Source of the DNA: Phaeacidiphilus oryzae TH49
GTDB lineage: Bacteria > Actinomycetota > Actinomycetes > Streptomycetales > Streptomycetaceae
Assembly: GCF_000744815.1 (NCBI RefSeq)
Contig: NZ_JQMQ01000005.1
Coordinates: forward strand, 4,596,055 to 4,660,054
DNA length: 64,000 bases
Direction of reading: 5' to 3'
The notes under the pieces were generated by a model. That model had not been told where the DNA came from. It saw nothing but the letters and a program-made list of their open reading frames with translations, and did no database searches. The position numbers and the translations under genes are program-made. Numbering within the stretch: position 1 is the first letter of the stretch; every line of letters starts with the position of its first letter. Shown piece by piece: positions 45,650 through 53,972 of this stretch.

Positions 45650-48040
45650 ATGACGATCAGTCAGGAAGCCGAGCCGGTCAGGGAGTTCGGCCGGGCGCGC
45701 AAGCGCCGGGAGGACGCCCGGCTGGTGACAGGGCAGACCAACTGGACCGACAACATCCAGCCCACGGGCGCCCTCCACCTCGCCTTCGTGCGCAGCCCGA
45801 TGGCCCACGCCAGGATCGACCGGGTGGACGTCTCCGCCGCCCTGGAGCGCCCCGGCGTCCTCGCCGCCTACAGCGGCGCCGACCTCGCCGCCGAACTGGG
45901 CTCGCTGCCCTGCGGCAACCAGGTCACCCCGGACATGGTGAACCCCGGCCACCCGCCGCTCGCCGTCGACGAGGTGCGCTACCAGGGCGACGCGGTGGCG
46001 GTGATCGTCGCCCGCGACCGCTACTCCGCCGCGGACGCCGTGGAGGCGGTCGAGGTGGACTACGGCCCGCTGCCGGCCGTCATCGACATGGAGGTCGCGC
46101 TCGCCGAGGGCGCGCCCCTGGTCCACGAGTCCACCGGCAGCAACCGCTGCTACACCGTGGAGATCCCCAGCGGCGAGGACTACGACTCGGTGCGCGGCCG
46201 CGCCGACGTGGTCGTCAAGCGGCGGTTCCGGCAGCAGCGGCTGCTGCCCTCCGCGATGGAGCCGCGCGCCGTGGTGGTCGAACCGCCCACCGGCGGCGAC
46301 CAGTTCACCGTCTACTCCTCCACCCAGGTGCCGCACATCCTGCGGGTGATGCTCGCCCTGGTGACCGGCATCCCCGAGCACAAGCTGCGGGTGGTCGCCC
46401 CGGACGTCGGCGGCGGCTTCGGGTCCAAGCTCAACGTGTACGCCGAGGAGGTGGTGGCCCTCGTCCTGGCCAAGCGGCTCGGCCGCGCGGTGAAGTGGAC
46501 CGCGGCCCGCTCCGAGGACCTCCTCACCACCCACCACGGCCGGGACCAGATCCAGGACGTGGAGGTCGCCGCCACCCGGGACGGCAAGCTCCTCGGCCTC
46601 AAGGTCGACCTCCTCGCCGACATGGGCGCCTACCTGATGCTGAACACCCCGGCCGTGCCGCTGCTGGGCGCCTCGATGTTCCCCGCCATCTACAAGATGG
46701 ACGCCTACCGCTTCACCTGCACCGGCGTCTTCACCACCAAGACCCCCACCGACGCCTACCGCGGCGCCGGCCGCCCTGAGGCCACCTTCGCCATCGAGCG
46801 GATCATGGACGAGCTGGCCGACGAACTCGGCCTGGACCCGATCGAGCTGCGCCGCCGCAACTGGATCAGGCACGAGGAGTTCCCGTACCCCAGCATCGGC
46901 GGGGTCACCTACGACTCCGGCAACTACGAGGCCGCGACCGAGAAGGCGCTCGCCCTCTTCGGCTACGACCAGCTGCGGGACGAGCAGCGCAAGCGGGTGG
47001 AGAGCGGCGACCCGGTGCGGATCGGCATCGGCGTCTCCACCTTCACCGAGATGTGCGGCCTCGGGCCCAGCCGGGCGATGGGCCAGGCCGGCTCCGCGGC
47101 CGGCGGCTGGGAGGCGGCCACCGTACGGGTGCTGCCGACCGGCAAGGTCGAGGTGGTCACCGGGACCAGCCCGCACGGCCAGGGGCATGTCACCTCCTGG
47201 TCGCAGCTGGTCGCGGACGCGCTGGGGGTGCCCTTCGACGACGTCGAGGTGGTGCACAGCGACACCAGGGCCGCCCCGCAGGGCCTGGACACCTACGGCT
47301 CGCGCTCGCTGGCCGTCGGCGGCGTCGCCATCCACCAGGCGGCCGGGCGGGTGGTGGACAAGGCCCGGACGGTCGCCGCCCACCTCCTCGAAGTCGCCGA
47401 GCAGGACCTGCGGTTCGAGAACGGCGCGTTCAGCGTGGCCGGCGACCCGGACGCGAAGAAGACCATCCAGGAGATCGCCTTCGAGGCGTTCACCGCCCAC
47501 AACCTGCCGGACGGCACCGAGCCCTCGCTCTCCGCCTCCAGCGTCTACGACCCGATCGACTTCTCCTACCCGCACGGCACCCACCTGTGCGCGGTCGAGG
47601 TCGACACCGAGACCGGGCGGACGAGGATCCGCTCCTACGTCTGCGTGGACGACATCGGCAAGGTGGTCAACCCGCTGATCGCGGAGGGCCAGGTGCACGG
47701 CGGACTCGCCCAGGGCATCGCCCAGGCGCTCTTCGAGGAGGCCGCCTTCGACGAGGACGGCAACATGGTGACCGGCACCCTCGCCGACTATCTGGTGCCC
47801 TCCGCCGCCGACCTGCCGGACTTCACCACCGACCGCACCGAGACCCCGGCCACCACCAACCCGCTGGGCGTCAAGGGCGTCGGCGAGGCCGGCACCATCG
47901 CCTCCACCCCCGCGGTGGTCAACGCGGTGGTGAACGCGCTGCGCCCGTTCGGCGTCCAGGACGTCGAGATGCCCTGCACCCCCGAGCGGGTCTGGCGAGC
48001 CGCCAACTCCACTGCCACGGAAGGAGGTTCGGGCCGATGA
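45650..48040 (+). CDS. Molybdenum hydroxylase large (Moco) subunit, form II
   Basis: A 796-residue subunit that binds the molybdenum cofactor and the substrate. Family blocks are RKRREDARLVTGQTNWTDNI, GGGFGSKLNVYAEEVVA, and ARSEDLLTTHHGRDQ. The active-site loop reads AYRGAGRPE (about residues 369-377), the form II signature; true aerobic CO dehydrogenase (form I) has AYRCSFR. The terminal base Glu is in GVGEAG. So the enzyme is probably a hydroxylase or dehydrogenase of an unknown small molecule rather than of CO. The stop overlaps the next start (ATGA). Confidence 0.93.
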   Translation: MTISQEAEPVREFGRARKRREDARLVTGQTNWTDNIQPTGALHLAFVRSPMAHARIDRVDVSAALERPGVLAAYSGADLAAELGSLPCGNQVTPDMVNPGHPPLAVDEVRYQGDAVAVIVARDRYSAADAVEAVEVDYGPLPAVIDMEVALAEGAPLVHESTGSNRCYTVEIPSGEDYDSVRGRADVVVKRRFRQQRLLPSAMEPRAVVVEPPTGGDQFTVYSSTQVPHILRVMLALVTGIPEHKLRVVAPDVGGGFGSKLNVYAEEVVALVLAKRLGRAVKWTAARSEDLLTTHHGRDQIQDVEVAATRDGKLLGLKVDLLADMGAYLMLNTPAVPLLGASMFPAIYKMDAYRFTCTGVFTTKTPTDAYRGAGRPEATFAIERIMDELADELGLDPIELRRRNWIRHEEFPYPSIGGVTYDSGNYEAATEKALALFGYDQLRDEQRKRVESGDPVRIGIGVSTFTEMCGLGPSRAMGQAGSAAGGWEAATVRVLPTGKVEVVTGTSPHGQGHVTSWSQLVADALGVPFDDVEVVHSDTRAAPQGLDTYGSRSLAVGGVAIHQAAGRVVDKARTVAAHLLEVAEQDLRFENGAFSVAGDPDAKKTIQEIAFEAFTAHNLPDGTEPSLSASSVYDPIDFSYPHGTHLCAVEVDTETGRTRIRSYVCVDDIGKVVNPLIAEGQVHGGLAQGIAQALFEEAAFDEDGNMVTGTLADYLVPSAADLPDFTTDRTETPATTNPLGVKGVGEAGTIASTPAVVNAVVNALRPFGVQDVEMPCTPERVWRAANSTATEGGSGR

Positions 48041-48915
48041 TCCCCGCTGCCTTCGACTACGAGCGGCCGGAGACCGAGGAGGCCGCCGTACGGCTGCTGG
48101 CCGAGGCCGCCGGAGCCGACCGGGAGGCCAAGGTGCTGGCCGGCGGCCAGTCGCTGCTGCCCATGCTGCGGCTCCGCCTCGCCTTCCCCGAACTGGTCGT
48201 CGACGTCGGCCGGATCCCCGGCCTGCGCGGCGTCCGCGAGGACGGCGACAAGCTCGCCATCGGCGCCCTGACCACCCACCACGAGGTGATCCGGGACCCC
48301 CTGGTGCAGCGGTACGCGACCCTGCTGGCGCAGGCCACCGCGACCGTCGCGGACCCCGCCGTACGCCACCGCGGCACCCTCGGCGGCTCGCTGGCGCACG
48401 CCGACCCGGCGGCCGACCTGCCCTCGGTGGCGCTCGCCCTGGACGCCGAGTTCACCGCCGTCGGTCCCGGCGGCCGGCGGACCGTCCCGGCCCGCGAGTT
48501 CTTCGCCGACTACCTGCAGACCGCCCTCGCCCCGGACGAGCTCCTCACCGAGGTCCGCGTCCCCAAGTACGACGCCGACCAGGGCTGGGGCAGCCACTAC
48601 GAGAAGTTCAACAAGACCGCGCAGGCCTGGGCGGTGGTCGGCGTCGCCGCCGCGGTACGCCGGGAGAACGGGCGGCTGGCCGAGGCCAGGATCGGCCTCA
48701 CCAACATGGGCAGCACGCCCCTGCGGGCCGCCGCCGCGGAGGCGGCACTCGCCGGGGCCGACACCCGCGATCCGGGCGCGGTCGCCGGGGCCGCCGAGTC
48801 GGCCGCCGAGGGCACCCGGCCGCCGAGCGACCTCGGGGGTTCCGCCGACTACCGGGCGCACCTGGCGAAGGTGCTGACCCGGCGGGCGGTACTCGCGGCG
48901 GCGGGGGTCGCGTGA
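48037..48915 (+). CDS. Molybdenum hydroxylase FAD subunit
   Basis: A 292-residue CoxM-type flavoprotein. FAD is held by LAGGQSLLPMLRLRLAFP and TLGGSLAHADPAADLP. A CO-dehydrogenase-type C-terminal domain follows (GLTNMGSTPLRAAAAEAAL). AAGGAGG precedes ATG 48037, which overlaps the large-subunit stop; its own stop overlaps the MoxR start (GTGA). Confidence 0.94.
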   Translation: MIPAAFDYERPETEEAAVRLLAEAAGADREAKVLAGGQSLLPMLRLRLAFPELVVDVGRIPGLRGVREDGDKLAIGALTTHHEVIRDPLVQRYATLLAQATATVADPAVRHRGTLGGSLAHADPAADLPSVALALDAEFTAVGPGGRRTVPAREFFADYLQTALAPDELLTEVRVPKYDADQGWGSHYEKFNKTAQAWAVVGVAAAVRRENGRLAEARIGLTNMGSTPLRAAAAEAALAGADTRDPGAVAGAAESAAEGTRPPSDLGGSADYRAHLAKVLTRRAVLAAAGVA

Positions 48916-49856
48916 GCGAGCAGTCCCAGCGCACCGACGGGTCCGGGGGTGCGGCGGCCGGCCAGGCCGGCGCCGGCGCCCCCGGCTCGCCGGCCGCGCT
49001 CCGCGCCCGCATCGAGTCCACCGGCTACCTCCTCGACGACGGCCTGGCCATCGCCTGCTTCCTGGCCTTGGAGCTGCGCCGCCCGATCTTCTGCGAGGGC
49101 GACGCGGGCACCGGCAAGACGGCGCTGGCCGGAGCCCTCGCCGAGGTGCTCGGCGGGCCGCTGGTCCGGCTCCAGTGCTACGAGGGGATCGACTCCGCGC
49201 AGGCCCTCTACGACTGGGACTTCCCCCGCCAGCTCCTCCACCTGCGGGCCTCCGAGGCGGCCGGGATCACCGACCCGGAGCGGGTGGAGGGCGAGCTGTA
49301 CAGCCGCCGCTTCCTCCTCCGCCGCCCGCTGCTGCAGGCCCTGGAGGCCGGGCCGACGGCGGTGCTGCTGATCGACGAGATCGACCGGGCCGACGACGAG
49401 TTCGAGGCGTTCCTGCTGGAGCTCCTCTCCGACTTCAGCATCACCATCCCGGAGCTCGGGACGATGCGGGCCGAGCGGCCACCGGTGGTCATCCTCACCT
49501 CCAACCGCACCCGCGAGGTGCACGACGCGCTGAAGCGGCGCTGCCTCTACCACTGGTTCGAACACCCCTCCTTCGCAAGGGAGCTGGCCATCGTCCGGCG
49601 CCGGCTGCCCCAGGTCTCGGCCCGGCTGGCCGGCCAGGTCACCGCGGCCGCGCAGGCGCTGCGCGAGGCCGACCTGGTCAAGCCGCCCGGAGTGGCGGAG
49701 ACCCTGGACTGGGCCCAGGCGCTGCACGCCCTGGGCGCCGGCGAGCTGGACGCGGAACTCGCCGTGGCCACCCTCGGATCGGTGCTCAAGTACCGCGAGG
49801 ACGTCCTGCGCGCCCAGACCCTCGACCTGGACGCCGTGCTGGCGGGGGCCAGGTGA
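48912..49856 (+). CDS. MoxR-type AAA+ ATPase (CoxD-like)
   Basis: A 314-residue AAA+ chaperone. Walker A is GDAGTGKTAL, Walker B is VLLIDEIDRADDEFEAFLLELL, and sensor 1 is VILTSNRTREVHDALKRRC. CoxD homologues help sulfurate or assemble the active site of molybdenum hydroxylases, together with the VWA protein that follows. The first 30 residues are a Gly/Ala-rich extension. Confidence 0.93.
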   Translation: MSEQSQRTDGSGGAAAGQAGAGAPGSPAALRARIESTGYLLDDGLAIACFLALELRRPIFCEGDAGTGKTALAGALAEVLGGPLVRLQCYEGIDSAQALYDWDFPRQLLHLRASEAAGITDPERVEGELYSRRFLLRRPLLQALEAGPTAVLLIDEIDRADDEFEAFLLELLSDFSITIPELGTMRAERPPVVILTSNRTREVHDALKRRCLYHWFEHPSFARELAIVRRRLPQVSARLAGQVTAAAQALREADLVKPPGVAETLDWAQALHALGAGELDAELAVATLGSVLKYREDVLRAQTLDLDAVLAGAR

Positions 49857-49857
49857 C

Positions 49858-51018
49858 GTGACGGAACCGGGGAACGGCACGCTGGACGACCCGCTGCGGG
49901 GCCCGCTCGGCCTCGTACGGGCGCTGCGGGCCGCCGGGGTCGAGGCGGGGCAGGAGCGGGCCGGGGCCTTCCTCCGCGCCCTCGACCGGCTCGACGCCAC
50001 CCGCAGGCCCGACGTGTACTGGGCCGGCCGGCTGACCCTGTGCGCCGACCCCGACCAGCTCGTCCGCTACGACCGGGTCTTCGAGGCCTACTTCAGCGAC
50101 CGGGACGGCGTGCCCCGGGAGCGGCGCCCGCCCCGGCGGCGCCCCAGCCCCACCCTCGCCGCCGTCGCCGAGCCGCCCCGGCGGCCCGACCGGCCAGAAC
50201 CCGAGCCCGAGCAGCCCCCGGCCACCGCGCTGGCCAGCGCGGCGGAGACCCTGCGGCACCGCGACGTGTCCGCCCTGACCGCCGAGGAGCGGCGCCAACT
50301 GGCCTTGCTGCTGGCCGAGTTCACCCTCCCCGGGGAGTCCCGCAGCACCGCGCGGCGGCAGCCCTCCCGGCGCGGGGCCGTCGACCCCAGGCGGACCGTG
50401 CGCGAACTCCTCCGGCACGGCGGCGAGCCGGCCAGGCTGCGCCGCCGGGCGCGGAGCACCATCCCCCGGCGGGTCGTCCTGCTGCTGGACATCAGCGGCT
50501 CGATGGCCCCCTACGCCGACGCGCTGCTGCGCTTCGCCCATGCGGCGGGGCGGGGGAGGGGCGGAGCCGGCGGCCGTACCGAGGTGTTCACCCTCGGCAC
50601 CCGGCTGACCCGGATCACCCGCGAACTCGCCCACCGCGACCCGGACTTCGCTCTCCGCGCGGTCGGCGAGGCGGCACCGGACTGGAGCGGCGGCACCAGA
50701 CTCGGCGAGACCCTCCGCCAGTTCCTCGACCAGTGGGGGCGGCGGGGCACCGCCCGGGGCGCGGTGGTCGTCCTCCTCTCGGACGGCTGGGAGCGCGGCG
50801 ACCCCGAGCTGCTGGAGGAGCAGATGCGCCGGCTGCACCGGCTGGCCCACCGGGTCGTCTGGGCCAACCCGCGCAAGGCCCGCCCCGGCTACGCCCCGCT
50901 CGCCGCCGGGATGGCGGCGGCGCTGCGCTCGGGCGGGGTGGACGCCTTCGTCGAGGGACACAGCCTGGCCGCGCTGGAGCGGCTGGCGGCGGTGGTACGC
51001 GGTGTACGAGACGATTGA
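49858..51018 (+). CDS. VWA-domain protein (CoxE-like)
   Basis: A 386-residue partner of the MoxR ATPase. The C-terminal half is a von Willebrand A domain with MIDAS motif LLDISGSMAPYAD (about residue 211) and the downstream metal ligands (SGGTRLGETL; LLSDGWERGD). The N-terminal half (VRALRAAGVEAGQERAGAFLRALDRLDATRRPDVYWAGRLTLC) is typical of the DUF58/CoxE group; an Arg/Pro-rich linker separates them. The GTG start 49858 lies 1 nt after the previous stop. Confidence 0.93.
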   Translation: MTEPGNGTLDDPLRGPLGLVRALRAAGVEAGQERAGAFLRALDRLDATRRPDVYWAGRLTLCADPDQLVRYDRVFEAYFSDRDGVPRERRPPRRRPSPTLAAVAEPPRRPDRPEPEPEQPPATALASAAETLRHRDVSALTAEERRQLALLLAEFTLPGESRSTARRQPSRRGAVDPRRTVRELLRHGGEPARLRRRARSTIPRRVVLLLDISGSMAPYADALLRFAHAAGRGRGGAGGRTEVFTLGTRLTRITRELAHRDPDFALRAVGEAAPDWSGGTRLGETLRQFLDQWGRRGTARGAVVVLLSDGWERGDPELLEEQMRRLHRLAHRVVWANPRKARPGYAPLAAGMAAALRSGGVDAFVEGHSLAALERLAAVVRGVRDD

Positions 51019-51035
51019 TCTGGAGGATCAGGACC

Positions 51036-51704
51036 ATGGAGCTACAGCAGGAGTTCACCGTCCCCGTGGAGGTCGAGGAGGCCTGGCGGGCGCTGCTCGA
51101 CATCGAGTCGGTGGCCCCCTGCATGCCGGGGACGACCGTCGAGTCCTACGACGGTGAGACGATCAAGGGCTCGGTGAAGGTCAAGGTCGGCCCGATCACC
51201 CTGACCTACCGAGGCAACGCGGTCTTCGAGGAGCGCGACGAGGCGGCCCGGCGGGTCGTCCTGGCGGCGGACGGGCGCGACTCCCGGGGGCAGGGGACGG
51301 CACGGGCGAAGGTCACCGGCGTGCTGACGCCCTCCGAGAAGGGGGACGGGACGGCGGTCAGGGTCACCGTCGATCTGACGGTCACGGGCCGGCCCGCGCA
51401 GTTCGGGCGCGGGGTGATCGCCGATGTGGGCGACCGGCTGACCTCCACCTTCGCGCAGAACCTCGCGGAGCGGCTGAGGACACCGGCGCCCTCGCAGCCG
51501 CCCGCGGCGGCGGAGGAGGAGACGGCGGCGGAGGAGAGGGAGACGGCGGAGCCCGCGCCCGCGCCCCCCGCCGAGGCCGCGCCGCTCGACCTCGGCCGCG
51601 CCGCGGCGCTCCCCGTCGCCAAGCGGTTGGCCGTCCCGCTGGCCGTCCTCGCCGTGGGGGCGCTGCTCTTCCGCGCGATCCGGCGCCGGCGCCGGGCCCG
51701 CTGA
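51036..51704 (+). CDS. CoxG-like SRPBCC protein with membrane anchor
   Basis: A 222-residue protein. Residues 1-150 form the CoxG/SRPBCC fold (QQEFTVPVEVEEAWRALLDIESVAPCMPGTTVES; GSVKVKVGPITLTYRGNAVFEERDE; GRGVIADVGDRLTSTFAQNLAERL). An acidic Ala/Glu/Pro linker and a C-terminal membrane helix (LAVPLAVLAVGALLFRAIRRRRRAR) follow. In Oligotropha and mycobacteria CoxG links the dehydrogenase to the membrane quinone pool; the C-terminal anchor fits that. GGAGG precedes ATG 51036. Confidence 0.92.
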   Translation: MELQQEFTVPVEVEEAWRALLDIESVAPCMPGTTVESYDGETIKGSVKVKVGPITLTYRGNAVFEERDEAARRVVLAADGRDSRGQGTARAKVTGVLTPSEKGDGTAVRVTVDLTVTGRPAQFGRGVIADVGDRLTSTFAQNLAERLRTPAPSQPPAAAEEETAAEERETAEPAPAPPAEAAPLDLGRAAALPVAKRLAVPLAVLAVGALLFRAIRRRRRAR

Positions 51705-51748
51705 CCTCTCCCCGCCGCCGCCCCCGGGCCTGAAGGGGGCGGATCAAA

Positions 51749-51771
51749 GGGGCGCGGAGGCACACTGCGCG
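51749..51771. repeat. Degenerate half of the palindromic repeat family
   Basis: GGGGCGCGG and ACTGCGCG, separated by six bases, match the middle arm of the element at 14.9 kb with a small change. It lies between two convergent genes. Confidence 0.45.
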
Positions 51772-51808
51772 CCCGCGCCCCCGGAACGCCGCCCCTGCGG
51801 GTCGCGCC

Positions 51809-53761
51809 TCAGTGCCAGCTGGAGAGGTACGTCGGGCCCGGCGAGCCCAGCCCCGTCGCGGTGTCGTAGCCGCGCGTCCCGCGCAGCGAGGTGTCCGCGG
51901 ACTCGGTGAGGAGGGAGGTGGTGACGCCCTTGGACGCGTCGACCTTGTTGACGAAGGTGTTGCGGACCACGGCCGTCCTGCGGTCCACCACGTCCCGGAA
52001 CGCGCCCTGCCGCGCCAGCGCGTACAGCGCGGGGTTGGCGAAGCCGACCGGCTTGCCGGTCTTCTGCCGCACCAGCGCCTGCAGCCCGGTGAACAGCGGA
52101 GAGGCCAGGCTGGTGCCGCCGATCTTGTACTCCCCGTACCGCGCGCTCCCGCCCGGGAAGGTCTGCGTCTGGCCCACCAGGAAGCCGGTCGCCGGATCGG
52201 CCAGCGCCGACACGTCCGGCACGGCCCGGTGCCCCGCGGGCGCCACCCCCCGCTGGTAGTCCGGCTGCGCCGAGCGCTTGCTGACGCCGCCGCCCGAGCC
52301 GCTGGTGAAGTGCCCCGGCAGGGCGGTCCAGCTCCGCTTGTCCGCGGAGAGGTCGGAGCGCTCGTCGCCCCACGGGGTCTCGAAGGCGTAGCCGCCGGAG
52401 CCGTCCAGCGCGAGGGTGGTGCCGCCGACCGCGGTCACCCACGGCAGCCCGGCCTCCTCGCCGACCTGCCGGGTCCCGGTGGCCGCCTGCTCGTCACCGT
52501 CGTCGCCGCTGGCGAAGTCGAAGCCGATGCCCTCGGCCGCGCCCTCCTGGAAGGTCCGGTCGTAGGCGGCGTCCACGGCCTTGTCGCCGTCGCTCTCCAG
52601 GCCGCCCCAGGAGCAGTTGACGACGTCCGCGAGCCGGCCGTCGACGATCTTCTGCAGCTGGTCCTGCATGGCCGTTCCGTTGCAGGTGGCCGCGCCGAAG
52701 TAGTGGAGCTTGGCGGCCGGGGCGATGGCGTGCACCGCCTCCAGGTCGAGGGTCTGCTCGCCGTACCAGCCGGCGGCGTCGCAGCCGTTGGGGTGCGCCT
52801 TGTCCGGGACCGAGGTGTCGGTCCAGGAGGGGGCGTCGGTACGGGTCAGCTGGCCGGGGGCGTACGGGGCGTCGCCGTGGGCGGCCGCGTACCTGGCGGT
52901 GTCGGCGGGCGCGGTCGGCGAGTCGTAGGCGCCGACCACGGCGACGGTGGTGCCCGCGCCGGTCAGCCCGCTGGCGGTGACGCCGTAGACGTCGCGCAGC
53001 TGCCGTCCGAGGTAGCCGTTGGGGGCCCACGGCCGGACCTGCCCGTACGCGGGCGGCGTTCCGGTCGCCGGCGTGGCGCCGTAATAGGGCGAGTACGGTC
53101 CGGAGTTGACGATCGCCGGCTCCGGCCCCGGCAACGGGTCCCCGGGCACCTTGGCCACCGCCGACCAGGGCTGGACCAGTCGCGGCGCCGTCCCCAGGTC
53201 GGTCACGGTGAGGACGTCGGAGGCCAGCCGGGCGGGGACGGAGACGTCCGAGGCGGGCGCGAGGTAGCGCCGGCCGCTTCGGACGAAGCCGCGCAGCCCC
53301 GCGCCGAAGGCCCGCTCGGCGGCGGGGACCGGGCCCCGGACGTCGATCCGGTGGGCGTCGGCCCCGGTGATCCGCAGCCCGGCGCCGGTCAGCCAGGCCC
53401 GTACGGCCGCCGCCTGACCGGGCCTGGGCCCGAACCGCTGCCGTACCTGGGCCGGCGTCAGGTAGTGCCGGTACTGGGGCGAGGCCGGATCGGAGACGGC
53501 CTTGGCGAAGGCGGCGAGACCGGCCGGGTCCCGCTCGGCGAGATGCACCCGCGCGGTGACGATCGCCTCCCGGTCGGCCCGCTCCAGCGGAAGCGCGCGC
53601 CCGGCGCTCTCCGCGAGCACCGCCCACTCGGGCCTGGTCCCGGTGAGCGCCGCCCGGTCGGCCGAGGCGCGGGGCGCCCCCACGACCGATCCGGCGGCCC
53701 CGGCGGCGCCGACCAGGGAGAGCGCGACCGCGCCGACCGTCACTGCCATTCGCATACCCAT
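51809..53761 (-). CDS. Secreted S53 (sedolisin) protease
   Basis: A 650-residue pro-protease secreted and active at low pH. A signal peptide (MGMRMAVTVGAVALSLVGAAGAAG) is followed by a Pro-kumamolisin activation domain (ARVHLAERDPAGLAAFAKAVSDPASPQYRHYLTPAQVRQRFGP) and the peptidase. The catalytic Glu and Asp lie in GEQTLDLEAVHAIAP (about residue 333), the oxyanion Asp is in FASGDDGDE, and the Ser in GGTSLASPLFTG (about 550). Calcium-site residues near the end are partly visible. Start ATG 53761 is preferred over an upstream frame to 53974 because the signal peptide begins there. It is divergent from the HelD-like gene. Confidence 0.92.
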   Translation of the reverse strand: MGMRMAVTVGAVALSLVGAAGAAGSVVGAPRASADRAALTGTRPEWAVLAESAGRALPLERADREAIVTARVHLAERDPAGLAAFAKAVSDPASPQYRHYLTPAQVRQRFGPRPGQAAAVRAWLTGAGLRITGADAHRIDVRGPVPAAERAFGAGLRGFVRSGRRYLAPASDVSVPARLASDVLTVTDLGTAPRLVQPWSAVAKVPGDPLPGPEPAIVNSGPYSPYYGATPATGTPPAYGQVRPWAPNGYLGRQLRDVYGVTASGLTGAGTTVAVVGAYDSPTAPADTARYAAAHGDAPYAPGQLTRTDAPSWTDTSVPDKAHPNGCDAAGWYGEQTLDLEAVHAIAPAAKLHYFGAATCNGTAMQDQLQKIVDGRLADVVNCSWGGLESDGDKAVDAAYDRTFQEGAAEGIGFDFASGDDGDEQAATGTRQVGEEAGLPWVTAVGGTTLALDGSGGYAFETPWGDERSDLSADKRSWTALPGHFTSGSGGGVSKRSAQPDYQRGVAPAGHRAVPDVSALADPATGFLVGQTQTFPGGSARYGEYKIGGTSLASPLFTGLQALVRQKTGKPVGFANPALYALARQGAFRDVVDRRTAVVRNTFVNKVDASKGVTTSLLTESADTSLRGTRGYDTATGLGSPGPTYLSSWH

Positions 53762-53909
53762 GCGTCCACCGTCCGGTGCCCGCCGGGCGCGTCGCGCGCG
53801 GTGGTCCGCCAGCCGGGTTGACACCTCGTCAGCTGTGCCGGCGCTCCCCGGGGGTACGCGGCGGGGGAGAGGGGGCGACTCGGCCGAAACCGAACGATCC
53901 GGCATCGCG

Positions 53910-53915
53910 TAGGAT
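53910..53915 (+). promoter_or_regulatory. -10 element upstream of the HelD-like gene
   Basis: TAGGAT (TANNNT) lies 57 nt before ATG 53973. A 12-bp palindrome CCCCGCGCGGGG (53926-53937) lies between them in the leader. Confidence 0.45.
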
Positions 53916-53972
53916 CTTTCGTCTGCCCCGCGCGGGGGCGTCGAACGGAACAGCGGAAGAGACCAGGGGGCC

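Noticed and set aside
45515-47698. Long minus-strand open frame over the molybdenum hydroxylase large subunit
   Set aside because: Shadow frame; the plus frame has unmistakable hydroxylase motifs.
45650-48040. Aerobic carbon monoxide dehydrogenase (form I)
   Set aside because: The active-site loop is AYRGAGR (form II), not AYRCSFR.
53901-53972. Rifamycin-associated element upstream of the HelD-like gene
   Set aside because: Only a generic GC palindrome is present; the element's sequence as I remember it is absent.
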